From Paulinella micropora (Eukaryota > Cercozoa > Imbricatea > Euglyphida > Paulinellidae), in assembly GCA_019918135.1 (NCBI GenBank), contig WBZZ01000897.1, positions 587,501-651,500 of the forward strand: DNA of 64,000 nt, in the 5' to 3' direction. Shown here piece after piece: positions 1 to 9,179 of this stretch. A program made the position numbers and the translations under genes. Position 1 is the stretch's first letter. Each line of letters begins with the position of its first letter. The notes beneath the pieces were generated by a model, which saw only the letters and a program-made list of their open reading frames with translations, had not been told where the DNA came from and did not search any database.

Positions 1-272
1 ACGGCTAAATTCGCTCTCCTATTAATCGCAAAGTCGCGACATTAAAAAATAAAACTATTTCAAAACGATGAAATAACTTCTCCTATTGAAAGTTTGATTT
101 TTTATATTGTCTTATAGTGGCACTATGTCTCCAAATTTTTTTTGCGACACTGCGACAAAAAAGTGAAATTTTGTCGCAACCTCTGCGACACTGCGACACC
201 GCCGTGTTTTGGTGTCGCATGGTGATATTCCGGAAATAGAATTTTCTAGAATATCCATCTGGTGGCACCAGT
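1..272 (+). repeat. E1 left terminal inverted repeat (partial)
   Basis: Positions 1-272 are the reverse complement of 21438-21709. The first visible break is at 273 against 21437. Its outer 61 bp are outside the window. The repeat contains many GCGACA/TGTCGC steps and an internal inverted copy of the terminal motif (GTCTTATAGTGGCAC near 110-124). Confidence 0.95.
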
Positions 273-301
273 AGAAGTCCTAACGAAATATTGTGCGAAT
301 A

Positions 302-1294
302 TCATAAATCCATAATCTCTTTTTTCTTCTTTATCCTAGCACTGCTCCTGATATTCTCAGGCTTTATGTCTAACGACTTTAACAAATTTACATTCTTTTT
401 TTCTTTGGTAATTTGTTTTACTTTGTCTGCTAACTGCTCCTTTTCTTCATTCTCTTCTGGTTGCTCTGATAAGTTAGTTTTTAATAACTCCTGTGGTCTT
501 ACTAAGTCCTCTTCACTGAGTATAACCTTGAAACCTTTTCGTCCTTTTACCTTGTAAATAGTTTTTGAATACTGCTTATCTCCTTTTGAAAAAATAGTCC
601 GCTCAAGTTCCTTTCTTACTCTTGTATCCTTAGGAAACTCATTTATTAAGGGATTTCTGTATATTTCCTGTGTATTCCTTTCTTTACCTTCATAAACTTT
701 CATAGGGACAGCATTTATTCCTGTGTGATAAGTATGATTATAAATATTTACAAGTTCATGAATGTAAGGCACACAAGAAAAATTATCATTAACCTCCCAT
801 AATAAATTTAATTCATTTCGTATTGTTCTGATAAATCTATCAATTATCCCCATTGTTCTGTGGTCTCCTACTTGGACTGCCCTATGTTCAATATTATTTT
901 GTCTAAAATACTCACCCACTTGTCCTTTAAACTCACCACCGCTATCAGATGTAATTCTTTCAGGTAATTCTTTTGTAAAAATTTTCTTCAATCCTTCTAA
1001 GACATAACCAGTTGTCTTTTGTTTTATTGGTTCAATCCATCCACGACGACTATAAACATCAATAGCAACTAGCCCAAAATTGTTATTAGCATTTCCAGAT
1101 TTCATTGCTACTTTTGACATATCTATTAAATCAATAAATACTTGACTTAATGGTTTTGCTTCTGGAGCAATGATAGTGTTCCATATTTTAGAAGGCTTTG
1201 ATTGGTCGTGTATTTCAAGTGCCTCTTCAAGTTTTTCTTTTCGCTTATCTCCGACATGTCGGAGATTATCTTGTTGAGTATGTTTATTGTCCAT
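302..1294 (-). CDS. Retroviral-type (rve) integrase, Polinton type
   Basis: Predicted to join element ends to chromosomal DNA. The RNase-H-fold core shows FIDLIDM (first Asp), TSDSGGEF (second Asp) and MGIIDRFIRTIRN. The third acidic residue at the end of the core is Asp rather than the usual Glu, 35 positions after the second Asp. The C-terminal part (KGDKQYSK, GRKGFKVIL, RPQELL) is the small beta domain typical of Polinton integrases. The start at 1294 (MDNKHT) is chosen because the E2 protein starts identically. An in-frame ATG at 1318 is longer but unsupported. A 20-bp palindrome at 1247-1266 adds NLRHVGD near the N-terminus. It is transcribed divergently from the small ORF at 1306, leaving 11 bp between the two start codons. 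About 331 aa, apparently intact. Confidence 0.92.
   Translation of the reverse strand: MDNKHTQQDNLRHVGDKRKEKLEEALEIHDQSKPSKIWNTIIAPEAKPLSQVFIDLIDMSKVAMKSGNANNNFGLVAIDVYSRRGWIEPIKQKTTGYVLEGLKKIFTKELPERITSDSGGEFKGQVGEYFRQNNIEHRAVQVGDHRTMGIIDRFIRTIRNELNLLWEVNDNFSCVPYIHELVNIYNHTYHTGINAVPMKVYEGKERNTQEIYRNPLINEFPKDTRVRKELERTIFSKGDKQYSKTIYKVKGRKGFKVILSEEDLVRPQELLKTNLSEQPEENEEKEQLADKVKQITKEKKNVNLLKSLDIKPENIRSSARIKKKKEIMDL
1247..1266. repeat. 20-bp palindrome copy 1 (integrase)
   Basis: ATCTCCGACATGTCGGAGAT, perfect self-complement, read AAT-CTC-CGA-CAT-GTC-GGA-GAT in the integrase. Confidence 0.95.
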
Positions 1295-1305
1295 ATTATA
1301 TATCA

Positions 1306-1584
1306 ATGAGATTTTCAAAGTCGAATGTAAAAAACAAAGAATATAAGGTTATTACTCCAAAAGGTAAGACAATTCATTTCGGACACTTAAAATATCAGCA
1401 CTATAAAGACCGCATAGGACTATATTCACATTTCGACCATTTAGATAAAGTAAGAAGAAAAAATTATAGAGCAAGAATATCTCCAACATGTTGGAGATAA
1501 GGAGCAATACGAAATTCAAAAGGAGAATTAACTTATAATAATCCAGAGTATAGTAATTTTTACTCATATCATTTCCTTTGGTGA
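1306..1584 (+). pseudogene. Small DUF5754-like ORF interrupted by a palindrome
   Basis: Reads from ATG 1306 through KVITPKGKTIHFG, then KNYRAR, reaches a stop at 1498-1500, and continues in the same frame (NSKGELTYNN, ending YHFLW) to TGA at 1582. The HFG and KNY.aR...LW pattern resembles a short family seen in giant-virus and phage genomes (DUF5754-like; from memory, moderate certainty). The stop follows immediately from palindrome copy 1479-1498, here read in a different frame from the other copies. The insertion therefore seems to have broken the gene. No counterpart is visible in E2. Confidence 0.5.
1479..1498. repeat. 20-bp palindrome copy 2 (small ORF)
   Basis: ATCTCCAACATGTTGGAGAT. 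Read in a different frame (SPTCWR) and followed at once by TAA, breaking the ORF. Confidence 0.95.
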
Positions 1585-1586
1585 AT

Positions 1587-2111
1587 TTAAAATTTTAAAA
1601 ACACTCTATCTATTTCATTATTTTTTTCTTTCTTAGCACCTGAAGACTGATTATATACTTTTACACTCACACTACTAGACTTTTTTCCTTTCCCCTTCTT
1701 CGGTTTTGGTGTTTCTTCTTCACTACTCTCGCTTTCACTTTCTTCACTCTCAGGCTCAGGCTCTGTTTTCTTAATAGTCTTTTTCTTTGTTCTCTTAGTT
1801 TCTACCTTCGCTCTTTTAATTTTCATCTTAGCCATCTTTTCAGCGATAATGTCGGTAAAATCACATTCCTCATCGCTCTCACTGCTTTCTTCTGGTCTAT
1901 CATCTTGGTCTTTTCCATTAATGATATCACTAGCAACACCCATTTCGGCCATGCGGTTTATCTTTTCCTCCATCTCTTCATCATCACCAACATAAGCATT
2001 TCTACATTTTGCTAATTTCTCTTTCGCTATTTCAACCTTATGTTGCTTTTTACTCTTAATACTTTCCACAGCCTTACCCCAATTCTTACGACTTGCTTCA
2101 GCGGACGGCAT
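1587..2111 (-). CDS. Acidic/lysine-rich hypothetical protein
   Basis: 174 aa with a charged N-terminal half, a Glu/Ser block (about residues 115-135), a KPKKGKGKK stretch and a conserved end (FLKF). The homologue in E2 lies in the same place beside the integrase, with the same architecture, ESESE-type block and FLKF end. The composition suggests a disordered, possibly nucleic-acid- or histone-interacting protein. No enzymatic motif is seen. It diverges from the fibre gene across 52 bp of AT-rich DNA (2112-2163), likely holding both promoters. Confidence 0.8.
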   Translation of the reverse strand: MPSAEASRKNWGKAVESIKSKKQHKVEIAKEKLAKCRNAYVGDDEEMEEKINRMAEMGVASDIINGKDQDDRPEESSESDEECDFTDIIAEKMAKMKIKRAKVETKRTKKKTIKKTEPEPESEESESESSEEETPKPKKGKGKKSSSVSVKVYNQSSGAKKEKNNEIDRVFLKF

Positions 2112-2163
2112 TCTATACTAAGATTAATATATTTTAGTATTTTTTAATAATTATTAATATAAT

Positions 2164-5100
2164 ATGTCGCAATATAAATCACTCTTAGGCTTACAGGAAT
2201 TGACTTGTGATGCTTTGGATGTAAAAAACTTAGACCTTACCAACACAAACATAGTTGGCTTATACACAGATAGGGTGCCAGAAGATGCTGACCCCGTAAA
2301 TCTTTATTACACCGACGGACGATTTGATGCGAGGTTGGCTTTAAAATCAACGACGGACTTAAAAGAAGGCACTAATCTATACTATACTGATGGTAGGTTT
2401 GATGCGCGACTAACTACTAAATCAACCACTAACCTAGCCGAAGGCACCAATTTATATTATACTAATGCTAGGTTTGACACTCAATTAGCAACAAAGAGCA
2501 CAACCAACTTAACCGAAGGAACTAACTTATACTACACCACAGCAAGGGCTAATACAGACTTTGACACAAGGATAGCAACTAAATCAATAGATGCTTTAAG
2601 TGATGTAGTCATAACAACACCAACCGATAACCAACTACTCATTTATAGCACAGGTCAATGGCGAAATGTTGCTTCACCTTTTCTTAGATTGGATGGTCTC
2701 GCTATGATGATAGGGGATTTAAATATGGGTGGATTTAATGTAGCAAATGTCGGTAATGTTGATGGTGTTGATGTTTCGGCTCTTGATAGTTCTGTCGTTA
2801 AACTAACAGGAGACCAGACTATAACAGGAAACAAAATATTTACTACTTATTTGGCTGTAAAAGACTCAAATCCATCAAACACTGGCAAGTTATTCTTTAA
2901 TTACAACAATAATATGGGCTCTATCTATTCGTCGGAGGCAGGTGGAGCAACGGGCTATCCATTATCTTTTGTAGGCTCGTCCATACTTTTTGCTCCAACA
3001 ACAGGGGTTGGAATGACATTGACAAATAATGTTTTAAATTTTAACAGCACGACAGCAATCAGCGGACTGCCCGCACCATTCTATGACGGCGATGCTTCAA
3101 CAAAAGCATATACCGATACGAAACTAGCAAAGGACGGGACAACGGCTATGACGGGTAGTTTAAATATGGGTGGATTTTCAATAACAAATGTAAATTTGGT
3201 TGATGGTATTGATGTATCCACCCTTGATACCGCAGTCGTCAAACTAACAGGAGACCAAACCATAGCAGGAACCAAAACATTCAGCAACATAATAAATGCT
3301 AGTGCGGGGATTGATATGAAAAGCCAAAGTATAACAAATGTTAATCTTGTTGATGGTGTTGATGTTTCTACTCTTGATACTTCTGTCGTTAAACTAACAG
3401 GAGACCAAACCATAGCAGGGAATAAAAAATTTACTTCAACAATAGAAGTGCGGGGTGCTACTGCTCCAACCGCTTTTGATGGTATCGGTATTGCCTTTGA
3501 TACAGCGACAAATATAGGAATGATTGCCGCACAAAAAATAGCAACTGCGACTTATTATCCGATACAAATAACGGGTTCGTATGTTGAGTTATATGCGGGT
3601 GATAATGTAATCGCGACAGCAACGGGCACGACACTATCTTTAAACAATAGAAAAATAACAAACTTAGCCACACCAACAGCAACAACGGACGGTGCGACAA
3701 AAGGGTATGCGGATACATTAGACGGGCAAAATGTGAAACTAACAGGAAACCAAACCATAGCAGGAATTAAGACATATAGCAGTGGTGTTGAAATAACGGG
3801 AAATTCAATAAATGCTACAACAAAGGGCGCATTTATCGTTTTCAATTCTACCAGTAATATCGGGTCAATTGCTAGTTTGGATATGAAAACTGCAACATAT
3901 TACAACTTTGAAATTTCTGCCAAAAAAATAAGTTTCATTATTGATGGAGCAATAGTCGGCTGGGTAAATGCTTCGGGGCTAGATTGTAATAGTAGCAAAA
4001 TAGCCAACCTTGGAACTCCAACATTAGCGACGGACGGAGCGACAAAAGGGTATGCGGACACATTGGACGGGCAAAATGTAAAACTAACAGGCGACCAAAC
4101 CATAACAGGAATTAAGATATTTAATGGAAGTAGAAATGATGTAAGAGCACTGACCTTATTAAGCCAAGCCGATTTCAATAATGTGGATATCATTAATGGT
4201 GGAAATATAACATATAATGGTGCGAGGATATTAAACCAAAATGGAGGTGATATATTCTTTTCACAGACATCAGGCGATTATCAGTATTTCTTATTTACTC
4301 TAAATACTGCTACAAGTGGAACCGCGAACCAACGAGGTTATGTATTTACGAATGTAGCATCTGATGTAAAAGGGGCGGGGCTTTATATTTCAAAGCTTTT
4401 GGATAATAAAAGTGCTTCGTCTGACATTGTCCGTTTTAACAATGCTGGCGGTATGCGATTTTATGGTGCTTTGGATATGAACTCAAACAATATAACAAAT
4501 GGCGGAACAATAACGGGAACTACAATTACTTCAACCGCGGGTATATCAACAACAACAGCAACCGCGAGTGGATTGATAACGGCAAATGCGGGTATATCAA
4601 CAACAACAGCAACCGCAAGCGGATTATTAACAGCGACAGGAGGCTCTAGCATAGTCATACAAGGAAATACAAATGGTGGTAATACAAGAGGAATATTTTT
4701 GTGGGACACTGGCAACACCAGTTATGGCATTTATATGGCTTCAAATGGGGGAGCCACAAATACCAGAAGTCTAGCGGGAGGGTCTGCGGTTGCAGGCAAT
4801 GATTTCACTTCTTTTGCCGTTAGATTTAGGGTAAGTAATGCTTCAACCGATGGTTTTATATGGGAGAACTCGTCCGAACAATTGTTAATGTCATTAAACG
4901 GGGCAAACGGGACTTTATGGACAAAAGGGTTAATAACGGCTAGTGCGGGGATATCAACTACAACATTGGCAACAAGCGACAAAATAACAACAGCATCAGG
5001 CAAACCGATAATCATAGGCAACTCAACAAAGGGAGTGGGATCAACAGGTGGTTTAGAAATATACGGGACGGCGAGTAATGTCGCAGGAGCACACATACAG

Positions 5101-5961
5101 GCAATAACTTCAGCAGACATCTATCCAGTTTTTCAACAACTAAACTGGTCGCACGACAATGTCAATTTAAGTTTTGATGCTTATTTTGATGGCACGAACT
5201 GGAAATCAAGCCACAGCGGTTCAAACTTTCTAATTCAAAAAGGTGGAAAACTCGCTTTTTATTATAATTCAGGAACAGCGGTTGGAAACAATATATCTTA
5301 CACTGAGGCGATTAATATTAATACGTCGGGAGAGTTAGTTTTACCAACAGCATCCAGCGGTAATTTATTAATACGAAAAAGACCCGCTTCTACTAACGAC
5401 CCGCAACTATTTTTTAAATCGGGAGGATATACGAATTATGGTGTAATTGTTTCTTCTACTGGTTTGCTTCATGCTTGGACTACTTCAAACTCTACTACTG
5501 GCGAGCCGTCAGGCAGTTATAATTATATTCCGCTTAATGGTGCTTGGACAAACTCCTCGGACAGGAGGCTAAAATCGGATATTAAAACATTAGACTGCGG
5601 TGATTGTTGCGATAAACTAATGAAAATAAATTGTTGTTCATATTATTGGAAATCAGATGAGAAGAAAGAAAAAAAAGGCCACGGGTTTATTGCGGACGAA
5701 GTAAAAAAGATTTTTCCAGAATTTGTATCTGAAAGTGGAATGAAAGCAGAGGATGGAGAAGGCTACCTTGAAGGCATAACATATACAGATTTTATACCGA
5801 TATTGGTCAGCGGATTTCAACATATGGCGGATAATCTCGGACATGTCCGAGATAGGGTGATTAATTTAGAAAAAGAAAATAAAACTTTACTTAATATATT
5901 ACAAGATTTAACCAACCAACTAGCAGAAATACGAGCCGTTGTATATCCAACCAATGGCTAA
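2164..5961 (+). CDS. Tail-fibre-like surface protein with S74 chaperone domain
   Basis: 1265 aa. Residues about 35-150 are repeats of LYYTDGRFDARL/KSTTNLAEGTN type. The middle has repeated LTGDQTIAGNKTF units, as in phage fibre shafts, and threonine-rich GISTTTATASG repeats. From about residue 1130 the motif SSDRRLKSDIK begins a peptidase_S74 intramolecular chaperone domain (auto-cleaving Ser/Lys type), followed by a coiled coil (INLEKENKTLL). Inferred role: trimeric receptor-binding fibre on the particle. Protein and DNA are almost identical to the E2 fibre up to about 4945. After that the tip resembles E3 instead, so the gene is a mosaic. A 20-bp palindrome at 5834-5853 adds NLGHVRD before the coiled coil. 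The stop overlaps the next ATG. Confidence 0.88.
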   Translation: MSQYKSLLGLQELTCDALDVKNLDLTNTNIVGLYTDRVPEDADPVNLYYTDGRFDARLALKSTTDLKEGTNLYYTDGRFDARLTTKSTTNLAEGTNLYYTNARFDTQLATKSTTNLTEGTNLYYTTARANTDFDTRIATKSIDALSDVVITTPTDNQLLIYSTGQWRNVASPFLRLDGLAMMIGDLNMGGFNVANVGNVDGVDVSALDSSVVKLTGDQTITGNKIFTTYLAVKDSNPSNTGKLFFNYNNNMGSIYSSEAGGATGYPLSFVGSSILFAPTTGVGMTLTNNVLNFNSTTAISGLPAPFYDGDASTKAYTDTKLAKDGTTAMTGSLNMGGFSITNVNLVDGIDVSTLDTAVVKLTGDQTIAGTKTFSNIINASAGIDMKSQSITNVNLVDGVDVSTLDTSVVKLTGDQTIAGNKKFTSTIEVRGATAPTAFDGIGIAFDTATNIGMIAAQKIATATYYPIQITGSYVELYAGDNVIATATGTTLSLNNRKITNLATPTATTDGATKGYADTLDGQNVKLTGNQTIAGIKTYSSGVEITGNSINATTKGAFIVFNSTSNIGSIASLDMKTATYYNFEISAKKISFIIDGAIVGWVNASGLDCNSSKIANLGTPTLATDGATKGYADTLDGQNVKLTGDQTITGIKIFNGSRNDVRALTLLSQADFNNVDIINGGNITYNGARILNQNGGDIFFSQTSGDYQYFLFTLNTATSGTANQRGYVFTNVASDVKGAGLYISKLLDNKSASSDIVRFNNAGGMRFYGALDMNSNNITNGGTITGTTITSTAGISTTTATASGLITANAGISTTTATASGLLTATGGSSIVIQGNTNGGNTRGIFLWDTGNTSYGIYMASNGGATNTRSLAGGSAVAGNDFTSFAVRFRVSNASTDGFIWENSSEQLLMSLNGANGTLWTKGLITASAGISTTTLATSDKITTASGKPIIIGNSTKGVGSTGGLEIYGTASNVAGAHIQAITSADIYPVFQQLNWSHDNVNLSFDAYFDGTNWKSSHSGSNFLIQKGGKLAFYYNSGTAVGNNISYTEAININTSGELVLPTASSGNLLIRKRPASTNDPQLFFKSGGYTNYGVIVSSTGLLHAWTTSNSTTGEPSGSYNYIPLNGAWTNSSDRRLKSDIKTLDCGDCCDKLMKINCCSYYWKSDEKKEKKGHGFIADEVKKIFPEFVSESGMKAEDGEGYLEGITYTDFIPILVSGFQHMADNLGHVRDRVINLEKENKTLLNILQDLTNQLAEIRAVVYPTNG
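5834..5853. repeat. 20-bp palindrome copy 3 (fibre)
   Basis: ATCTCGGACATGTCCGAGAT, a paired variant (CGG/CCG exchanged between arms). Encodes NLGHVRD. Confidence 0.95.
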
Positions 5962-6349
5962 TAATACAACTAGACTTCACAGACCACCGCCAGTCATTGA
6001 AATGGCGGATAATCTCGGACATGTAAATCTCCGACATGTCGGAGATAGGGATATGGAACTAACACCAGAGTTGAAAAATCGTGTTTTAGACATTTCATTG
6101 AAGAATGAGGAAAAAAAAGTAGAGCACGAATTGGAAGATAACTGGAATTGTTGTTGTATAACAAACAGACCGACAGACAGCCGACTTATTAAATACTTAT
6201 TTCAAATGGGTATCATCGTTGCCATTATAGCCCTTTGTATCGTGAGGCTATCTGAAAAGAACTTGCCGTGCGAGGTTGCTAATACTTATGTCGGAATTTG
6301 GACTTTACTCATAGGAATTTGCCTTCCATCACCTTCTTCAAAGAAATGA
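5954..6349 (+). CDS. Conserved single-pass membrane protein
   Basis: About 131 aa. The start at 5954 overlaps the fibre stop (ATGGCTAA) and matches the E3 N-terminus. Conserved features are ELTPELK, a CCC cluster (NWNCCC), a hydrophobic segment (MGIIVAIIALCIV) and a second hydrophobic stretch near the C-terminus (WTLLIGICL). Present in all three elements directly after the fibre, nearly identical between E1 and E2. Role unknown, plausibly virion or membrane anchoring. The site that reads MADGEL in E2 here holds a 42-bp insertion made of a half and a full palindrome (6012-6046). Confidence 0.85.
   Translation: MANNTTRLHRPPPVIEMADNLGHVNLRHVGDRDMELTPELKNRVLDISLKNEEKKVEHELEDNWNCCCITNRPTDSRLIKYLFQMGIIVAIIALCIVRLSEKNLPCEVANTYVGIWTLLIGICLPSPSSKK
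6012..6046. repeat. Palindrome copy 4: half plus full unit (membrane protein)
   Basis: A 13-nt half (ATCTCGGACATGT), AA, then a full ATCTCCGACATGTCGGAGAT. Relative to E2 and E3 the gene is 42 bp longer here, two units of 21. Confidence 0.93.
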
Positions 6350-6529
6350 TATTTATCAACTTCACTCTCATTCGCTTCGCTCATACTCGTAATCTCAAAC
6401 TTGTTTGAAATCTCCAACGTGTTGGAGATAAATTGATAAACATCGTCTCCCATTTTTATTTTTTTTGTCTGTTTACGATGTTTGAGAATAAACGGGAGTG
6501 CGACAGCACGAGAGTGAAATTCTCAAATA
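6347..6529. repeat. Three-hairpin intergenic cassette, copy 1
   Basis: Begins at the TGA stop of the membrane-protein gene and ends just before the stop codon of the opposite-strand Cys-rich gene. Stem 1 is TTTATCAA/TTGATAAA, stem 2 AAACATCG/CGATGTTT across an AT-rich loop, and stem 3 TTTGAGAAT/ATTCTCAAA. Copies with the same plan occur at 50350, 54479 and 57348. A 20-bp palindrome (6410-6429) and a degenerate one (6392-6408) sit inside stem 1. In E3 this gene junction has no cassette. Confidence 0.75.
6392..6429. repeat. Palindrome copy 5 plus degenerate copy (intergenic)
   Basis: Degenerate ATCTCAAACTTGTTTGA followed by ATCTCCAACGTGTTGGAGAT at 6410-6429, inside the three-hairpin cassette. 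Confidence 0.85.
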
Positions 6530-6781
6530 TCAAAGAAGTGAGCACTCGTATAAGTGTATTTTATACCAAGAAGCATCACTACCCGAACACATTAAAGGAA
6601 TGGCTTCATCAAAACTAATACACCAATCTGACATTGGCTTATACACACATTTAAATTTACTTTCTATTCCTTGCTTTATACAATAAGCACAACTCTCATT
6701 CTTTTTTTCGCTTATCCGTGAGTAAAAGTCGCAGGCCGTCCGTCCTAACACAGACCACATAAATAATAATATTAATAACAT
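6530..6781 (-). CDS. Small secreted cysteine-rich protein
   Basis: 83 aa with a hydrophobic N-terminal signal-like segment (MLLILLFMWSVLG), then seven cysteines in ACDFYSR, ESCAYC, FKCVYK, SDWC, LMC and YEC contexts. Cysteine spacing and tryptophans are kept in the E2 and E3 homologues. It always lies opposite in strand between the membrane-protein and 120-aa genes. The pattern vaguely recalls PSI-type disulfide domains, but this is not secure. Probably disulfide-bonded in the secretory pathway or on a particle. Confidence 0.75.
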   Translation of the reverse strand: MLLILLFMWSVLGRTACDFYSRISEKKNESCAYCIKQGIESKFKCVYKPMSDWCISFDEAIPLMCSGSDASWYKIHLYECSLL

Positions 6782-6806
6782 TTTTATATATTATATTATA
6801 TAATTT

Positions 6807-7169
6807 ATGAGTGAGTTCAAATACCAAAAGATTATTTTTCTGAGCAATGATTTTGCGGGAGGAAGCAAAACATTTAATAAAAATATTCAAATGTCATTCA
6901 CACCCACCAAAATGAATGTTAAGTTTATCCACTATATGAACGACCAGACAGAGACGAAAACCAGAATTCTTTACATGGATAGAATTGGAATTATTGGAAC
7001 ATTCGCGGACAGCACTACAGCAAACATTTCAAATCTCGGTTATAATTTGGGTGTCGTCGGATGGACGGACGGACAATATACATTTAAAATCCTTGAAACT
7101 GACAGCGGAAATATTGACACAGGAAATTTAGCGGGGCGAATTGTTGTGTGTTTGGAATTCTTGGGCTGA
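6807..7169 (+). CDS. Conserved 120-aa protein, unknown function
   Basis: 120 aa starting MSEFKYQKIIFLSNDFAGG. Alternating hydrophobic/polar pattern suggests an all-beta fold. Conserved in all three elements between the Cys-rich gene and the ATPase (E2 35850-36212, E3 51110-51460). The motifs MDRIGIIGTFADS and NISNL.YNLG are nearly invariant. The position among morphogenesis genes suggests a minor virion protein. No enzymatic motif is seen. A TATA-like AT run lies at 6784-6803. Confidence 0.8.
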   Translation: MSEFKYQKIIFLSNDFAGGSKTFNKNIQMSFTPTKMNVKFIHYMNDQTETKTRILYMDRIGIIGTFADSTTANISNLGYNLGVVGWTDGQYTFKILETDSGNIDTGNLAGRIVVCLEFLG

Positions 7170-7209
7170 TATACATATTAAAGAGATAATAAAGATATAT
7201 AAAAGAATA

Positions 7210-7968
7210 ATGACAGAGGAAATTAAGCACGATAAATGCTCCAAATGTAAATGCTGGAGAATACCAGTACAATTTTTGAATGACAAAGGGCGAAAATTGA
7301 AAACATGTAAGCAATGCAGAGATGTTTGTAAAAAATCACAAATGAAGAATAAATGTGAACATAACAAAGTAAAATACAGATGTAGGGAATGTGGCGGTGC
7401 TTCCATATGTGGACACAATAGACGAAGAAGCCAATGCAAGGAATGCGGTGGTGGTTCAATATGCGAACATAAAAGAGAAAGAAATTATTGTAAAGAATGT
7501 GGAGGAAGTCAGATATGCGAACATAACAGAGTAAAAGGTAAATGTAAAGACTGCGGAGGGACACAAATATGTGAACATAAAAGATTAAAAGATACATGTA
7601 AAGATTGTGAAGGAAGTCAGATATACGAACATAATAAACGTAGACGTGTATGTAAAATATGCGACCCTCAGGGAAATTTAACAAGTAATATAAGGCGAAG
7701 GATTAATAGTGCTCTCAAGTCAGACAAAAAAGAAAAATCTATTGATTATTTAGGATGTACTATTGAAGACTTCAAATCACATATTGAAAAGCAATTCAAA
7801 GAAGGCATGACATGGGAAAACTATGGAGAATGGCATATTGACCATATCACTCCTGTGAAATACGAAAAGCCTACATTAGAAGAAACAATTAAGAGACTTC
7901 ATTATACAAATACACAACCAATGTGGGCGAAAGAAAATATTGCTAAAGGAAATAGATTTATTGGTTAA
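7210..7968 (+). CDS. HNH endonuclease with tandem zinc-knuckle repeats
   Basis: 252 aa from ATG 7210. After CSKCKCWR and CKQC comes a run of about six 18-aa repeats of the form CEH....C..CGG..I, a predicted chain of small zinc knuckles known from giant-virus and phage nucleases. The C-terminal domain has WHIDHITPV and LHYTNTQPMW...N, the core of an HNH nuclease. The gene sits between the 120-aa and ATPase genes, which are adjacent in E2 and E3, so it is an E1-specific arrival, probably a free-standing homing-type nuclease. Its leader (ATATAAAAGAATA) matches that of the GIY-YIG gene at 10983. Confidence 0.9.
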   Translation: MTEEIKHDKCSKCKCWRIPVQFLNDKGRKLKTCKQCRDVCKKSQMKNKCEHNKVKYRCRECGGASICGHNRRRSQCKECGGGSICEHKRERNYCKECGGSQICEHNRVKGKCKDCGGTQICEHKRLKDTCKDCEGSQIYEHNKRRRVCKICDPQGNLTSNIRRRINSALKSDKKEKSIDYLGCTIEDFKSHIEKQFKEGMTWENYGEWHIDHITPVKYEKPTLEETIKRLHYTNTQPMWAKENIAKGNRFIG

Positions 7969-7978
7969 TATACTAGCG

Positions 7979-8814
7979 ATGGAAAAAATCAATAATGTTA
8001 AAGTTCGCCCAGTCAAACAAGACGGAAACGGAGATAAAAAGCAAAAGGTTATAAATTATTTAATGAGCCGTATGCCAACATATTTCTACTTGCTAGAAAG
8101 AAGAGCGGGAAAACAACAGCACTCTTTGAAATACTGAAACGGACAACAGACAGAAAAACCCGTATTGTTATTATCGCTTCAACCATACACAAGGACTACA
8201 TTTATAAAGCAATGGTAAAGCACTTTAAGAACAGGGGAAACCCGATGGCGGTATATACCTTTCTTAAATCGGATGGTGTGAATATTATTGATTACGAGTT
8301 GGACAAACTGAATAAACCAGACGAAGAGCAAGAAGGAGAAGTAAAACAAGAATATCTCCAACATGTTGGAGATAAGGAGGAAATAGAGAAACCACAATTT
8401 TTATACTTTGGAAAAGAAAAGAAACAGATAAAGGAGGCACCGAAAGAAAGGCCGAGTAAATATATATCTCCAGAGGTTGTTTTTGTTTTGGATGATTTAG
8501 GGAGCGGTTTAAGAGATAAGTCCGTAAGCGATTTGTTAAAAAAGAATAGGCACTATAAATCAAAGGTGATTATGTCAAGCCAGTATCTGAACGACCTACG
8601 ACCAGAAGCAATTAAGCAGTTAGATTATCTATTAATCTTTCCAAGCCAGTCTCAGGATAAAATGGAACTCGTGTATAAACACTTAGACTTATCTTTTGAT
8701 TTTGATTACTTTCTTCAAAAGTATCACGAAGCAACAAAAGAGAGATTTAATTTTCTTTATGTTTCAAGTGTTGATGATGAGTTAAGAAAAAACTTTGCTT
8801 ACAGATTAAAATAA
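7979..8814 (+). pseudogene. A32-like DNA-packaging ATPase (one frameshift)
   Basis: FtsK/HerA-superfamily packaging ATPase. ATG 7979 opens MEKINNVKVRP as in E2 and E3, but the frame is lost at an A run near 8034-8038 (five A where E3 has six) and the remainder lies in the frame open to 8814. Across the break one can see the P-loop (SGKTT), Walker B (VFVLDDLGSGL) and the sensor-like VIMSSQYL. A 20-bp palindrome at 8354-8373 inserts YLQHVG-D. Without it the sequence matches E3, which is 21 bp shorter there. The single homopolymer change could be a sequencing error. Confidence 0.88.
8354..8373. repeat. 20-bp palindrome copy 6 (ATPase)
   Basis: ATCTCCAACATGTTGGAGAT, encodes YLQHVGD. The E3 site is empty, 21 bp shorter. 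Confidence 0.95.
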
Positions 8815-8849
8815 TATTTTTAGAATTAATAAATATTTTTTCATAGTAT

Positions 8850-9179
8850 ATGGTAGTTAAAACAACTCGTGTTGAAGTTATTCCAACAATCGGCAAACGA
8901 ACTATTAACTCAAGCACAATGGCTGGAGGTAAAAAGAAGTCTGGTCGCAAGAAGAAGCAAGGAGGCAAGGGGCAGGCTGGCGGAAAAATTAACTGGCAAA
9001 AGGTTGGGAAAACGGCTTTGGCTGTTAATAAATTCCTTCGTGATAACAAAGTAATTTCTAGAACTGCGGGAGCCTTAAGCAGTATTGGAGTTCCTTATGC
9101 TGGGTCTGTCCAAGCCACCGCTTCAAAACTCGGATATGGCAAGAGAAAGCAGAGAGGATGCGGTGCCCTTAAATTTTAG
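8850..9179 (+). CDS. Small basic core-like virion protein
   Basis: 109 aa, very basic (KKKSGRKKKQGGKG at about 30-43), then a conserved hydrophobic/amphipathic half with VGKTALAVNKFLRDN and IGVPYA, ending GYGKRKQRGCGALKF. Homologues lie in the same place in E2 and E3. Composition and position next to ATPase and protease recall adenovirus-type core/pX or pVI peptides cleaved by the protease. GG-containing sites (MAGGKKK, KGQAGGK) are candidate cleavage points. Function inferred, not proven. Followed directly by two hairpins (9179-9220). Confidence 0.7.
   Translation: MVVKTTRVEVIPTIGKRTINSSTMAGGKKKSGRKKKQGGKGQAGGKINWQKVGKTALAVNKFLRDNKVISRTAGALSSIGVPYAGSVQATASKLGYGKRKQRGCGALKF

Noticed and set aside
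83..268. 61-aa ORF present identically in both E1 TIRs
   Set aside because: It lies wholly within the inverted repeat, has no conserved features, and is explained by repeat identity.
3081..5120. Several Val/Pro/Phe-rich antisense ORFs opposite the fibre gene (also 37933-39864)
   Set aside because: They are the shadow of the Thr/Asn/Gly-rich repeats on the other strand, and are absent as independent conserved genes.
7223..7684. 153-aa antisense ORF opposite the HNH nuclease
   Set aside because: Periodic shadow of the zinc-knuckle repeats.
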